Below the pieces are notes generated by a model. It searched no databases. It saw only the letters and a list, made by a program, of their open reading frames with translations, and was not told where the DNA came from. The translations under genes and the position numbers were made by a program. Positions 1 through 6,610 of a stretch of DNA of 6,871 bases are shown in pieces; within the stretch, counting starts at the first letter, position 1; the number at the start of each line of letters is the position of its first letter. This DNA comes from Acidimicrobiia bacterium (GTDB taxonomy: Bacteria; Actinomycetota; Acidimicrobiia; Spongiisociales; SHLN01), in NCBI GenBank assembly GCA_013043085.1, contig JABDOU010000216.1:1-6871 (forward strand), written 5' to 3'.

Positions 1-236
1 TGGGTTTGCTCGGATCTCTGGTCAATGCCGTGACCAGCAGCCTCAACGCCCGAACATCACTCTCGGCGATCCTCATCGTTCCGGGGTCGATCCCACTCCT
101 GATTGCCGCCACGAATGCTCTTGAGGCCACAACGTATGGACGGGGTATCCTTCCCTGGCTACTACTACTGCTTGCCGTGAACCTAGGTTTGGGCATCGCC
201 GTGGTGGTCCTGGCGGGCCCCATTGACGATCTCTGA
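1..236 (+). CDS. ccmB: CcmB haem-exporter permease subunit, C-terminal fragment
   Basis: This is the 3' end of a gene cut by the left edge; the first whole codon is at position 3 and it ends at TGA 234-236, leaving about 77 residues. It holds two strongly hydrophobic stretches, an Ile/Leu/Pro-rich one (ILIVPGSIPLLIAA) and a Leu-rich one (LPWLLLLLAVNLGLGIAVVV region), then a short polar tail ending in PIDDL. The pattern of a short amphipathic helix (SLVNAVTSSLNART), a proline-containing segment and a final Leu/Ala helix fits the C-terminus of CcmB, the membrane subunit of the CcmAB ABC transporter. In System I, CcmAB with CcmC and CcmD releases haem-loaded CcmE. The assignment rests on this end pattern plus position directly upstream of ccmC; the fragment alone would be weak. 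A TTG at 6 is internal, not a real start. Confidence 0.8.
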   Translation, partial: GLLGSLVNAVTSSLNARTSLSAILIVPGSIPLLIAATNALEATTYGRGILPWLLLLLAVNLGLGIAVVVLAGPIDDL

Positions 237-312
237 CCACATACGGAAAGACACGTACGGGAAGCCGGACCGGCGTGCTGTGATGATGCTCGGCCCGCCG
301 CAAAAACACCGG

Positions 313-341
313 ATCAACCATGAACACACATAACCGATAAT
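313..341 (+). promoter_or_regulatory. Candidate internal promoter in the ccmB-ccmC gap
   Basis: The 140-bp gap 237-376 is the only sizeable non-coding stretch in the operon. GATAAT at 336-341 matches the bacterial -10 consensus at five of six bases and lies 35 bp before the ccmC start. No convincing -35 element sits upstream; the best is TCAACC at 314-319, only three of six matches with a 16-bp spacer. An imperfect direct repeat (TACGGAAAG 242-250, TACGGGAAG 256-264) and an 11-bp interrupted palindrome (264-274) lie further upstream with no assigned role. Function is inferred only, and weakly. Confidence 0.22.
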
Positions 342-376
342 CGAGTTTCGAGCGGAAGCCCCACACGAAAACAACC

Positions 377-1144
377 ATGACTACCGATTCCGAAACAAGC
401 GCCGACACGCAGGATTCCGGGAGCCCCGGAAGAGGGGGGTCTGCTCCGGTCAGGAAACTCGACGGGATAGCTGTCGCCGGAATCGTGTTGGCCATCGTTG
501 TAGCCATGACGGTTCCTGCAGACAAGTTGCAGGGAGACGTTCAACGATTGATGTATGTCCATGTCCCGAGCGCATGGGTCGCCTTTTTGGCTTTTGGGGT
601 CACCGCCATCTCGAGTGTGGCCTGGCTGCGAACGCGCAAGATGGGTTGGGATACCACTGCGGCGGCCAGCGCATTTGTCGGAGTATTTTTCACAGGAACC
701 GCCCTCGCCTCGGGCATGATTTGGGGCAAACCCACATGGGGGGTGTTCTGGACCTGGGACGCACGGCTCGTGAGCACGGCGCTGTTGTTCGTGATCTATC
801 TCGGGTATCTGGCTCTGAGACGAGCAACTCCTGATCCCATCGACCGGGCCCGCCGCTCCGCCATAGTTGGCGTTATTGCGGCTTTCCAGGTTGCGGTCGT
901 GTATAAATCCGTCGACTGGTGGGTGACGCTCCACCAGCAGTCGAGCAGGGATTCGATCGATCCGGCGTTGCGCCTTTCGCTCTGGGTGAGTGTGCTTGCG
1001 TTCACGATCGTTTACATCGGTCTCACCTCCCGCCGCAAGGCTCTCCTCGAGGCCGAGGAAGCTCTTCGACTTCGGGGACTACGTAGTTCCGCAGTTGCGG
1101 GCGATGCCGTTTCTGTTCCAAATCTGGACCTACCTGATGGCTGA
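377..1144 (+). CDS. ccmC: CcmC haem-handling membrane protein (cytochrome c maturation System I)
   Basis: CcmC binds haem at the outer face of the membrane and is needed to attach it covalently to the chaperone CcmE. The 255-residue product has about six hydrophobic segments (roughly 31-46, 65-83, 99-115, 130-147, 161-178, 199-217). The family signatures are visible: HVPSAW with His62, the tryptophan-rich WGKPTWGVFWTWDAR (116-130), and VDWWVTLHQ with His186; the two histidines match the axial haem ligands known in the family. The usual WGxWWxWD has Phe124 in place of the first Trp of the pair. Polar tails at both ends (about 29 residues N-terminal, about 35 C-terminal) make it slightly longer than typical. 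The start is the first ATG after an in-frame TAA at 338-340; no strong ribosome binding site precedes it. It overlaps ccmD by 8 bp. Confidence 0.96.
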   Translation: MTTDSETSADTQDSGSPGRGGSAPVRKLDGIAVAGIVLAIVVAMTVPADKLQGDVQRLMYVHVPSAWVAFLAFGVTAISSVAWLRTRKMGWDTTAAASAFVGVFFTGTALASGMIWGKPTWGVFWTWDARLVSTALLFVIYLGYLALRRATPDPIDRARRSAIVGVIAAFQVAVVYKSVDWWVTLHQQSSRDSIDPALRLSLWVSVLAFTIVYIGLTSRRKALLEAEEALRLRGLRSSAVAGDAVSVPNLDLPDG

Positions 1145-1310
1145 TTCCTTGCATGCCCTCACCCAGCTCACGGAAGCTGCTCAAATCGACAATCCGTGGT
1201 CGTGGGTAGTTGCCGGTTACACCATCGTCTACGGAGCCATGTTCGGCTTGACGGGGTGGCTATGGATCCGTCTCAGTCGCATACAGCGTCAACTCGACGA
1301 CGATGCCTAA
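1137..1310 (+). CDS. ccmD: CcmD-like small membrane protein
   Basis: This is a 57-residue protein with a polar N-terminus, a single hydrophobic helix (about residues 23-44, beginning WSWVVAGYTIVYG), then a basic stretch (RLSRIQRQ) and an acidic end (LDDDA). One transmembrane helix followed by a positive cytoplasmic tail is the hallmark of CcmD, which in System I stabilises the CcmABC complex and helps release holo-CcmE. Sequence conservation in this family is poor, so the call depends on size, topology and position between ccmC and ccmE. ATG 1137 overlaps the end of ccmC by 8 bp, implying translational coupling. The frame stays open further upstream inside ccmC (for example an ATG at 1104), but those codons overlap ccmC and give no CcmD-like sequence. 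Confidence 0.82.
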   Translation: MADSLHALTQLTEAAQIDNPWSWVVAGYTIVYGAMFGLTGWLWIRLSRIQRQLDDDA

Positions 1311-1331
1311 CCCGCGACGATCCGATCCATC

Positions 1332-1790
1332 ATGACTGATTCACCGACATCCCCCGAACCGCCGCATCCCCTTCCCACGACGAACTACCGGGCATTTCTC
1401 ATTCCGGCCGTTGGGCTACTGCTCGTGATAGGTGGATTCCTCCTCTTCGGAAACCTCAACAACAATCTGGTGTACTACCTGACCACGACCGAAGCTCGCC
1501 AAACCCGGGCTGACTTCCCGGACGGCAGACGATTTCGGCTCGCAGGAGAGGTGGTTCCTGGGACCATCGAGAGTCTCTCGATTGGCACCTCTTTCATCGC
1601 CAGCGATGGCATTACCCGTGTGACGGTTCGCCATGAGGGCGACCCACCGCAGCTGTTCCAGGAGGGGATCGAGGTGGTAGTCGAAGGGTCCTGGGACGGC
1701 GATGCCTTCGTCTCCGATGTCATGCTCGTCAAGCACGACGAGGAGTACCGGGTTCCGGAGGAAGGGAACTACCAGGAAGAAAGCCCATGA
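1332..1790 (+). CDS. ccmE: CcmE haem chaperone
   Basis: CcmE carries haem covalently from the CcmABCD complex to the CcmF/H ligase outside the cytoplasmic membrane. The 152-residue product has a proline-rich cytoplasmic N-terminus, a signal-anchor helix at about 21-39, and an outside beta-barrel (OB-fold) domain at about 45-134 opening with the family-typical NNNLVYYLT. The haem-attachment motif LVKHDEEY is present, with His135 as the covalent ligand and Tyr139 at the expected HxxxY spacing; this is the classical His form, not the Cys variant known from some bacteria and archaea. A short acidic tail follows. The start is ATG 1332, 21 bp after ccmD; no clear ribosome binding site is seen. Its TGA overlaps the ccmF ATG (ATGA, 1787-1790). 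Confidence 0.97.
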   Translation: MTDSPTSPEPPHPLPTTNYRAFLIPAVGLLLVIGGFLLFGNLNNNLVYYLTTTEARQTRADFPDGRRFRLAGEVVPGTIESLSIGTSFIASDGITRVTVRHEGDPPQLFQEGIEVVVEGSWDGDAFVSDVMLVKHDEEYRVPEEGNYQEESP

Positions 1791-3784
1791 GCGCCTTTTT
1801 CGGGTTCTCGGGGATTCTTCTCGCTCTGATTTCGTCCGGTGCGATCGCCCTACGTGGATTTCTCAAAGCTGACAAGGCGGGCCTCCGCCTGCCGGTACTG
1901 GGGCTCTTGATCGGTTCGATCGTGGCGATGGGAGCACTCGAGCTGGCACTCCTGACAAACGACTTTTCGGTTTCGTATGTTGCTGCGCACCACGCTCGAA
2001 GCACCCCGCTGATCTACGCGATTGCCACTGCCTGGGCGGCGCTGGAGGGCTCCATTGTGCTCTGGGGTCTCGTGCTTGCAGTCTTCACGTTTGCGATGTA
2101 TCGACGCGATCGCCTCAACGACACGGTATGGCGATTCGCGCTGGCGACAATGGGCGTCATCAGCCTGTTCTTTTTTGGCATGATGGCCACGATCGCCAAC
2201 CCGTTCGAGGTGTGCACGGCAGTCTTCGAAGGGAGGTGTATCGAGACGACGGCGAACGTTTTTGCATCGAGTGTTGCCTTGCTCGATGGACCAGGCCCGA
2301 ACCCGCTATTGCAGAATCACATTTTGATGGCAGTTCACCCTCCCGTGCTGTATCTGGGATATGTCGGTTTCGCCGTCCCATTTGCGTACGCGATCGGAAC
2401 GTTGATGGCGGGCGGCAATGGGACCGCCTGGCTCGAGAGAACCAGACGCTGGACGCTGGCCGCCTGGACATTTCTCACGCTGGGGATCGTTCTCGGGGCT
2501 CTCTGGTCATATGCCGTTCTGAATTGGGGTGGATACTGGGCGTGGGATCCCGTCGAAAACGCCTCATTTCTCCCCTGGTTGGCCGGCACAGCATTTTTGC
2601 ATTCGTCCGTCGTCGAACGTAAACGAGGCATGCTGCGCACCTGGAATGTTGCGCTCGTGATCGCTACGTTTGAGCTAACCATCCTCGGCACATTCCTCAC
2701 TCGATCCGGCGTCGTCGCATCCGTCCACAGCTTCACACAATCTGCGGTAGGGCCGGCCATCTTGATGTTCTTGATCGGATCTTCGCTTGCGGCGTTCGGT
2801 CTCTTCGCAGCACGGTCACACCTGATCGTCCAGTCTCCTCGCATCGAATCGCTGGCCAGCAGAGAAGGCGTGTTTCTCCTCAACAACCTCCTTCTGACCG
2901 TGTTCGCGTTCGCCGTTCTCGCCGGCACGATGTACCCGATGCTGCTGGAGGCTTTTACCGGCGATCAGGTTTCGGTTGGGCGTCCCTTCTTCGACGCGGT
3001 TGCGAGCCCGATCTCCTACGTGCTGCTGCTCGCGATAGGCATCGGCCCCGTGACGCCCTATCGAATTGCGGGTGCACCCATCATGAAAAAACGTCTGGTG
3101 ATCCCGGCTCAGATCGCTCTGGCAGCTGGAGCGATCTCGGTCCTTTCCGGTCGAAGGGAGTTTTCTGTTGTCGTCGTCATCATGCTGGCAACCTTCATCG
3201 TCGCGGTGATCACCAAACGGTTTGCAGAGCTCGTCACTGCTCGCCCCGAACCAGGCTTGCAAGCGGCATCGCACGTCCTCGCAGGTGATCCGGGCTTCTG
3301 GGGCGGGCAGATCAGCCATATCGGCGTCGCCGTGCTCGCCCTCGGTCTCACGGTTTCATCGGCCCTCGGCATCCAGGCATCGGGTGTGCTCGAGGTGGGC
3401 GAGACCATCACAATCGACGAATTCACATTGACCAACGTTGGCGTATTCGAACGAACCTTCCCTGGCAAAGTCAGCCAGGGCGTGACGCTGGAACTTCGCC
3501 GGAAGGGCGAGGCGGTTGATCTGCTCGAGCCACATCTGTCCCGGTTCAATAATCAGGGTCCGGTCGTCGGCACGCCTGGCATCCATGTCGACGTCACCGG
3601 AGATGTGTATGCAAGCATCAATGCGCTCGACGCTTCGGATGGATCTGTTGGTCTTGACGTCTCGCGTTATCCGTACCTCTTTGTGATGTGGGTCGGCGGG
3701 TTTGTCATCGTCATGGGTGGAACCTTCTCGACGATCGTACGCCGGAGGTCACGGCGGGACGTCGCCCCGGTTGCAGTCTCATAG
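1787..3784 (+). CDS. ccmF: CcmF cytochrome c haem lyase subunit
   Basis: CcmF is the membrane core of the System I ligase that takes haem from CcmE and joins it to the reduced CxxCH of apocytochrome c. The 665-residue product is highly hydrophobic with many membrane helices. It shows the WWD-type motif (246-265, starting NWGGYWAWDPVENASF), His184 in HPPVLYLGYVG, His272 in FLHS, His314 in SVHSF and His511 in SHIG, matching the four functional histidines of the family. A soluble outside domain of about 95 residues (about 530-627) precedes the last helix, as usual. The loop before His184 is longer than I would expect and contains Cys143 and Cys151. The start is supported by AGGAAG at 1774-1779, 7 nt before ATG, and by the 4-bp overlap with ccmE. 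Confidence 0.98.
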   Translation: MSAFFGFSGILLALISSGAIALRGFLKADKAGLRLPVLGLLIGSIVAMGALELALLTNDFSVSYVAAHHARSTPLIYAIATAWAALEGSIVLWGLVLAVFTFAMYRRDRLNDTVWRFALATMGVISLFFFGMMATIANPFEVCTAVFEGRCIETTANVFASSVALLDGPGPNPLLQNHILMAVHPPVLYLGYVGFAVPFAYAIGTLMAGGNGTAWLERTRRWTLAAWTFLTLGIVLGALWSYAVLNWGGYWAWDPVENASFLPWLAGTAFLHSSVVERKRGMLRTWNVALVIATFELTILGTFLTRSGVVASVHSFTQSAVGPAILMFLIGSSLAAFGLFAARSHLIVQSPRIESLASREGVFLLNNLLLTVFAFAVLAGTMYPMLLEAFTGDQVSVGRPFFDAVASPISYVLLLAIGIGPVTPYRIAGAPIMKKRLVIPAQIALAAGAISVLSGRREFSVVVVIMLATFIVAVITKRFAELVTARPEPGLQAASHVLAGDPGFWGGQISHIGVAVLALGLTVSSALGIQASGVLEVGETITIDEFTLTNVGVFERTFPGKVSQGVTLELRRKGEAVDLLEPHLSRFNNQGPVVGTPGIHVDVTGDVYASINALDASDGSVGLDVSRYPYLFVMWVGGFVIVMGGTFSTIVRRRSRRDVAPVAVS

Positions 3785-3792
3785 ATCTCGGC

Positions 3793-4173
3793 ATGAAACG
3801 CATGATGTCTCTGGCGGTGACGGCGATTCTGGCGACGATTGTCGTCGTCGGGCTCGTGCAGGGTCCACCGTCGACAGTGCCGTATGACAGGGTTCTCGAA
3901 TTGGCGGGCCAGGTCAGATGCCCCCAATGTCAGGTCTCAGTGGCAGATAGCAATGCAGCCGTTGCTCAAACCATGCGGGTGATCATCGCGGAGCAAGTGG
4001 AGGCCGGACGCTCCGACGACGAGATCCTCGAGTATTTCGTTGACCGCTACGGGGAGTGGGTTCTCACAAAACCTCGCAGGAGCGGGAGCACATTGCTGCT
4101 CTGGCTGCTCCCGCTCGTCGGTATCGGAGCAGGCTTGTGGGCAATCGTGCGCTTGCGCAGGGTTCCGTCGTGA
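3793..4173 (+). CDS. ccmH: CcmH thiol-disulphide oxidoreductase of the haem lyase complex
   Basis: CcmH works with CcmG to hold the apocytochrome CxxCH in a reduced or transient mixed-disulphide state for haem ligation by CcmF. The product is 126 residues: an N-terminal signal or anchor helix (about 6-22), a small outside domain, and a C-terminal membrane helix (about 104-120). The catalytic motif is VRCPQCQ with Cys43 and Cys46, followed by VADSNA, and near the end of the domain is YGEWVL, the counterpart of the family's YGxxVL. Length matches the short CcmH/CycL type without a fused TPR domain. ATG 3793 lies 8 bp after ccmF; upstream in-frame codons lie inside ccmF and are not CcmH-like. 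A second start at the ATG codons 3802/3805 is possible. Its stop overlaps the next gene in GTGA. Confidence 0.95.
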   Translation: MKRMMSLAVTAILATIVVVGLVQGPPSTVPYDRVLELAGQVRCPQCQVSVADSNAAVAQTMRVIIAEQVEAGRSDDEILEYFVDRYGEWVLTKPRRSGSTLLLWLLPLVGIGAGLWAIVRLRRVPS

Positions 4174-4943
4174 TCGGCCGAGAGCGTCTTTCGGAACAGC
4201 TCGCCCAGGCGACGAGAGACCTGGATGACGTCACGGACCAGCTGGCGAAAGGCGAGCTAGCCGATGAAGACGCAGCAAAGCTGATCGTCCAGTACGAGGC
4301 CGAGAAGCAACGACTGGAGAAGGCTCTGGCCACAATCGATGAATCGGCAAACGAAACGCCGGGGTTCTCGCCCCGGGTCTGGTGGCTGACGGCGACAACA
4401 ATCGTTGCTCTGGTTGCGATCGGCTTCCTCGTTACTCAGTCCATCACGGACCGGCCGGAAGGGGGTTTCGTAACCGGCAACCTCGAGACGGGCCGTGACC
4501 TCGACACGGTCTCAAATGAGGAGATGGAGGCGACCATTGCCCAGTTTCCCGACATCATCGGCATGCGGGCTGCCCTCGCAAGGCGCTACTTCGAGAGCGG
4601 CGATTTTCCAGCAGCTACCGGTCATTATCTGGAGATTCTCGATCGAGACCCGAATCACCCCGAGGCGCTCGCCAACCTCGGCTGGATCACGTTCACCTCG
4701 AACGGCGGGCCGGAGGCCGATACCGCCGCAGAGAACTTGCTGAAACGATCGCTCGACGCGCTGCCAGGCAATCCTGATGCCCTGTTCTTCCTGGCAAACA
4801 TCCGGCTCTCAGAAGGCGACGGGCTCGCCGCCGGAGAACTCCTCAATCAACTCCTTGCCACAGGCGCAGTTGGAGAACAGGACCGGCCCTTGATCGATGA
4901 GCTTCTCGCCGAGGCCGAACGCCTCACCGGCTCCGATGAATAA
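4170..4943 (+). CDS. ccmI: CcmI-like TPR protein (apocytochrome chaperone)
   Basis: The 257-residue product has three parts: a charged, probably coiled-coil cytoplasmic segment (about 3-55, rich in Glu, Lys, Leu), one membrane helix (about 71-90), and an outside region with TPR-type helix pairs (about 118-230; for example residues 133-160 with ARRYFESGDFPAATGHY, and the following LANLGW and FFLANIRL helices). This matches the loop, second helix and TPR domain of CcmI/CycH, which binds apocytochrome c and presents it to CcmF/H. The usual first membrane helix is absent. GTG 4170 is chosen because it overlaps the ccmH stop (GTGA) and the frame upstream lies inside ccmH; no membrane helix would be gained by an earlier start. 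It overlaps ccmG by 8 bp. The exact orthology to CcmI is inferred from architecture and position. Confidence 0.85.
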   Translation: MIGRERLSEQLAQATRDLDDVTDQLAKGELADEDAAKLIVQYEAEKQRLEKALATIDESANETPGFSPRVWWLTATTIVALVAIGFLVTQSITDRPEGGFVTGNLETGRDLDTVSNEEMEATIAQFPDIIGMRAALARRYFESGDFPAATGHYLEILDRDPNHPEALANLGWITFTSNGGPEADTAAENLLKRSLDALPGNPDALFFLANIRLSEGDGLAAGELLNQLLATGAVGEQDRPLIDELLAEAERLTGSDE

Positions 4944-5505
4944 GCCGATTCAAATAACCGCATCGCTCACAGTGCTTGCTCTCATCGTCCTCGGCATCGT
5001 CTTAGGAAGCCGATTCGGAAACGATCCTCTTGACGTTGAATCGCCTCTCATCGGACAACCGTTGCCTGCCTTGAACCTGGAAACCATCGACGGAGAGCCA
5101 TTTGATTTTGCCGCCCTATCCGGCTCTCCCATCGTGATAAACGTGTGGGCCTCCTGGTGTCTGCCGTGCCGGGCCGAGCACGGCGTTCTCCAGGCGGGGG
5201 CGGAGGCGTATCAAGGAGTCGATTTCGTCGGCATCGTATATCAGGACAGCGTGTCGAATGCTCGACGTTTTCTCGACACGTACGGTGCCGAATATCCAAA
5301 CGTCATGGATCCCGATGCCAGAGCCGCGATCGAGCTCGGAGTGTTCGGTGTACCCGAGACGTTCTTCATCGACGCCAACGGAATCATCGTTGCCAAAGTG
5401 CAGGGCCCGGTGACCGCATTGATTCTCGAAGAGACCCTCAACGCAGTTTTACTTGGGCAACAGCCGGGTACGAGATCCGCGGGAACTGTCCAACTGGCCG
5501 AATAA
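4936..5505 (+). CDS. ccmG: CcmG/DsbE membrane-anchored thioredoxin-like reductant
   Basis: CcmG delivers electrons to CcmH and apocytochrome c thiols outside the membrane, normally receiving them from CcdA or DsbD (neither gene is in the window). The 189-residue product has an N-terminal membrane anchor (about 8-24), an extended segment with GQPLPALNLETIDG (40-53), and a thioredoxin fold. The active site is WASWCLPCRAEH with Cys75 and Cys78; the RAEH after the second Cys and GVPETFFID with cis-Pro140 are typical of the CcmG/DsbE branch and separate it from general thioredoxins. No lipobox is seen. ATG 4936 overlaps the end of the ccmI-like gene by 8 bp; the frame is open back to 4897 but those codons lie within that gene and only delay the anchor. 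It is the last gene of the operon; no convincing terminator follows. Confidence 0.95.
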   Translation: MNKPIQITASLTVLALIVLGIVLGSRFGNDPLDVESPLIGQPLPALNLETIDGEPFDFAALSGSPIVINVWASWCLPCRAEHGVLQAGAEAYQGVDFVGIVYQDSVSNARRFLDTYGAEYPNVMDPDARAAIELGVFGVPETFFIDANGIIVAKVQGPVTALILEETLNAVLLGQQPGTRSAGTVQLAE

Positions 5506-5545
5506 CCGAAACGGCGGGATCGAGGTCTTGTTCGGCTTCGCTTCT

Positions 5546-6568
5546 TCAGCTGTTGGAAATCTCGATCGATTCGGCGAGCACGTTCGAGGCACGATGCGAA
5601 TCAATCGAGACTTGCGCGGCCTTTACGCCTTCGGCGAGATTCGGAACGAGGGCTGCCACCCACAGGGCCGCCGCCGCGTTGAGAACTGCGATGTCGCGTC
5701 GCGGTCCTTCCTCACCCGCCAGAATGCTCAACACGATGTTCTTGTTCTCCTCGGACGAACCGCCGAGCACAGCCTCGATCGGAGCCTCATCCAGACCTAC
5801 GTCCGAAGGCGCCACCTGTCTGGTTGTTATCGCGCCACCTTCGAGCTCCCAGATATGTGATGGGCCGGACAGAGTCAATTCGTCCATGCCGCCATGACCG
5901 ACGAACACCATCGCCCGGTCACTTCCTAGGCGATCCAGAACCTGAACCATCTTTGCTGCCATGTCGCCGACCCCCACCCCTGTCGCCTGTCGCGTTGCAT
6001 TTGCTGGATTTGCGAGAGGACCGAGAAAGTTGAATACCGTCGGAATTCCGAGATCCCGGCGGATCGGACCCGCATGACGCATAGATGGGTGGTACCGGGG
6101 GGCAAAGAAGAAACCGAAACCCGTTTCGGTAACCATGCGCGCCACAACTTCGGGTTCGGCGTCGAGGTTCATGCCGAGAGCCTCGAGGACATCAGCTGCA
6201 CCACATCGCGACGATGCCGCACGGTTTCCGTGTTTGGCGAGTCGGGCGCCTGCCCCCGCCGCAATGATGGCGGCTGTCGTCGAGATATTGAACGTCGATA
6301 ATCCGTCGCCGCCTGTGCCAACCAGATCGACCACGTCGTCTCCGACATCAACTGTCACCGCAACCCGACGCATGGACGATACCAGGCCGGCCATTTCCTC
6401 GACCGTTTCCCCCTTGGCTCGCATGGCGACCAGGAAAGCGGCGATCTGGCTCGGAGTCGCCTGGCCCGCCATGATGTCGCTCATGGCCGCCCCGGCTTCG
6501 TCGAAACCGAGATCTTCACCCGCAACGATCCGGCGCAACAGCGCCGGCCAGTCAAATTCAACAGACAT
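5546..6568 (-). CDS. trpD: Anthranilate phosphoribosyltransferase
   Basis: TrpD transfers a phosphoribosyl group from PRPP to anthranilate, the second step from chorismate in tryptophan synthesis, in the cytoplasm. The 340-residue product is full length for the family and complete. Visible motifs are the PRPP-binding DLVGTGGDG (81-89) and NIST (94-97), KHGNRAASS (112-120), FFFAPRYHPSMR (153-164), RRDLGIPTVFNFLGPLANP (170-188), and GMDE (227-230), whose Asp-Glu pair binds magnesium in the family. The N-terminal helical domain (about 1-70) is also typical. No other trp gene is in the window. It is convergent with ccmG (40 bp apart) and divergent from the whiB-like gene (77 bp). No Shine-Dalgarno precedes ATG 6568; a possible -10 element 8 bp upstream would give an almost leaderless transcript. 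Confidence 0.98.
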   Translation of the reverse strand: MSVEFDWPALLRRIVAGEDLGFDEAGAAMSDIMAGQATPSQIAAFLVAMRAKGETVEEMAGLVSSMRRVAVTVDVGDDVVDLVGTGGDGLSTFNISTTAAIIAAGAGARLAKHGNRAASSRCGAADVLEALGMNLDAEPEVVARMVTETGFGFFFAPRYHPSMRHAGPIRRDLGIPTVFNFLGPLANPANATRQATGVGVGDMAAKMVQVLDRLGSDRAMVFVGHGGMDELTLSGPSHIWELEGGAITTRQVAPSDVGLDEAPIEAVLGGSSEENKNIVLSILAGEEGPRRDIAVLNAAAALWVAALVPNLAEGVKAAQVSIDSHRASNVLAESIEISNS

Positions 6569-6576
6569 GGTGGGCG

Positions 6577-6582
6577 AGTGTA
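6577..6582 (-). promoter_or_regulatory. Candidate -10 element for a near-leaderless trpD transcript
   Basis: On the minus strand TACACT fits the actinobacterial TAnnnT -10 pattern and ends 8 nt before the trpD ATG. That spacing would start the transcript about two bases before the start codon, which agrees with the absence of a Shine-Dalgarno sequence. With a 17-bp spacer the -35 hexamer would fall at 6600-6605, where the sequence is not TTGACA-like but overlaps a 12-bp palindrome. Leaderless genes are common in actinobacteria; its use here is inference. Confidence 0.3.
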
Positions 6583-6598
6583 GGTGCTAAGGGAATTT

Positions 6599-6610
6599 CG
6601 GCGATCGCCG
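6599..6610. repeat. Perfect 12-bp palindrome between trpD and whiB-like gene
   Basis: CGGCGATCGCCG is identical to its reverse complement. It lies near the middle of the 77-bp divergent region 6569-6645, 36 bp before the whiB-like start and 31 bp before the trpD start, overlapping the place where a trpD -35 element would be. It could be an operator for a dimeric regulator acting on both genes. However, its core GCGATCGC also occurs inside ccmF (1841, 2106), so it may simply reflect the genome-wide word bias seen in this window. Confidence 0.35.

Noticed and set aside
264..300. GCCGGACCGGC and nearby GC-rich inverted repeats as a terminator after ccmB
   Set aside because: The palindrome leaves a one-base loop and no T-tract follows; termination within the operon is not supported.
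320..340. A six-codon ATG...TAA mini-frame before ccmC, in the same frame
   Set aside because: It has no ribosome binding site, no Trp/His/Leu run to suggest attenuation, and lies upstream of or across the putative -10 element; most likely chance.
314..934. A 206-codon minus-strand open frame antisense to ccmC
   Set aside because: ccmC shows full family conservation on the + strand, and the antisense product is a low-complexity Gly/Arg/Ser/His-rich sequence with no membrane or catalytic pattern.
2335..2928. A 197-codon minus-strand open frame inside ccmF
   Set aside because: It is antisense to the most conserved part of CcmF, including the WWD motif; the Arg/Ala/Asn-rich translation has no recognisable features.
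5497..5536. Inverted repeat GCCGAA...TTCGGC after ccmG as a terminator
   Set aside because: The stem is only six base pairs around a loop of about 28 nt, has no T-run on either strand, and overlaps the ccmG stop; too weak to call.
5145..5897. A 250-codon open frame on the + strand crossing the ccmG-trpD junction
   Set aside because: It overlaps ccmG in another frame and lies antisense to trpD, both with clear family motifs; its product is Arg/Ser-rich with no recognisable domain, as expected of a shadow frame in GC-rich DNA.
1841..6608. Three GCGATCGC sites read as a HIP1 array, suggesting a cyanobacterium
   Set aside because: Only three scattered copies are seen, far fewer than in HIP1-rich cyanobacteria, and the WhiB gene argues for an actinobacterium; kept only as part of the word-bias finding.
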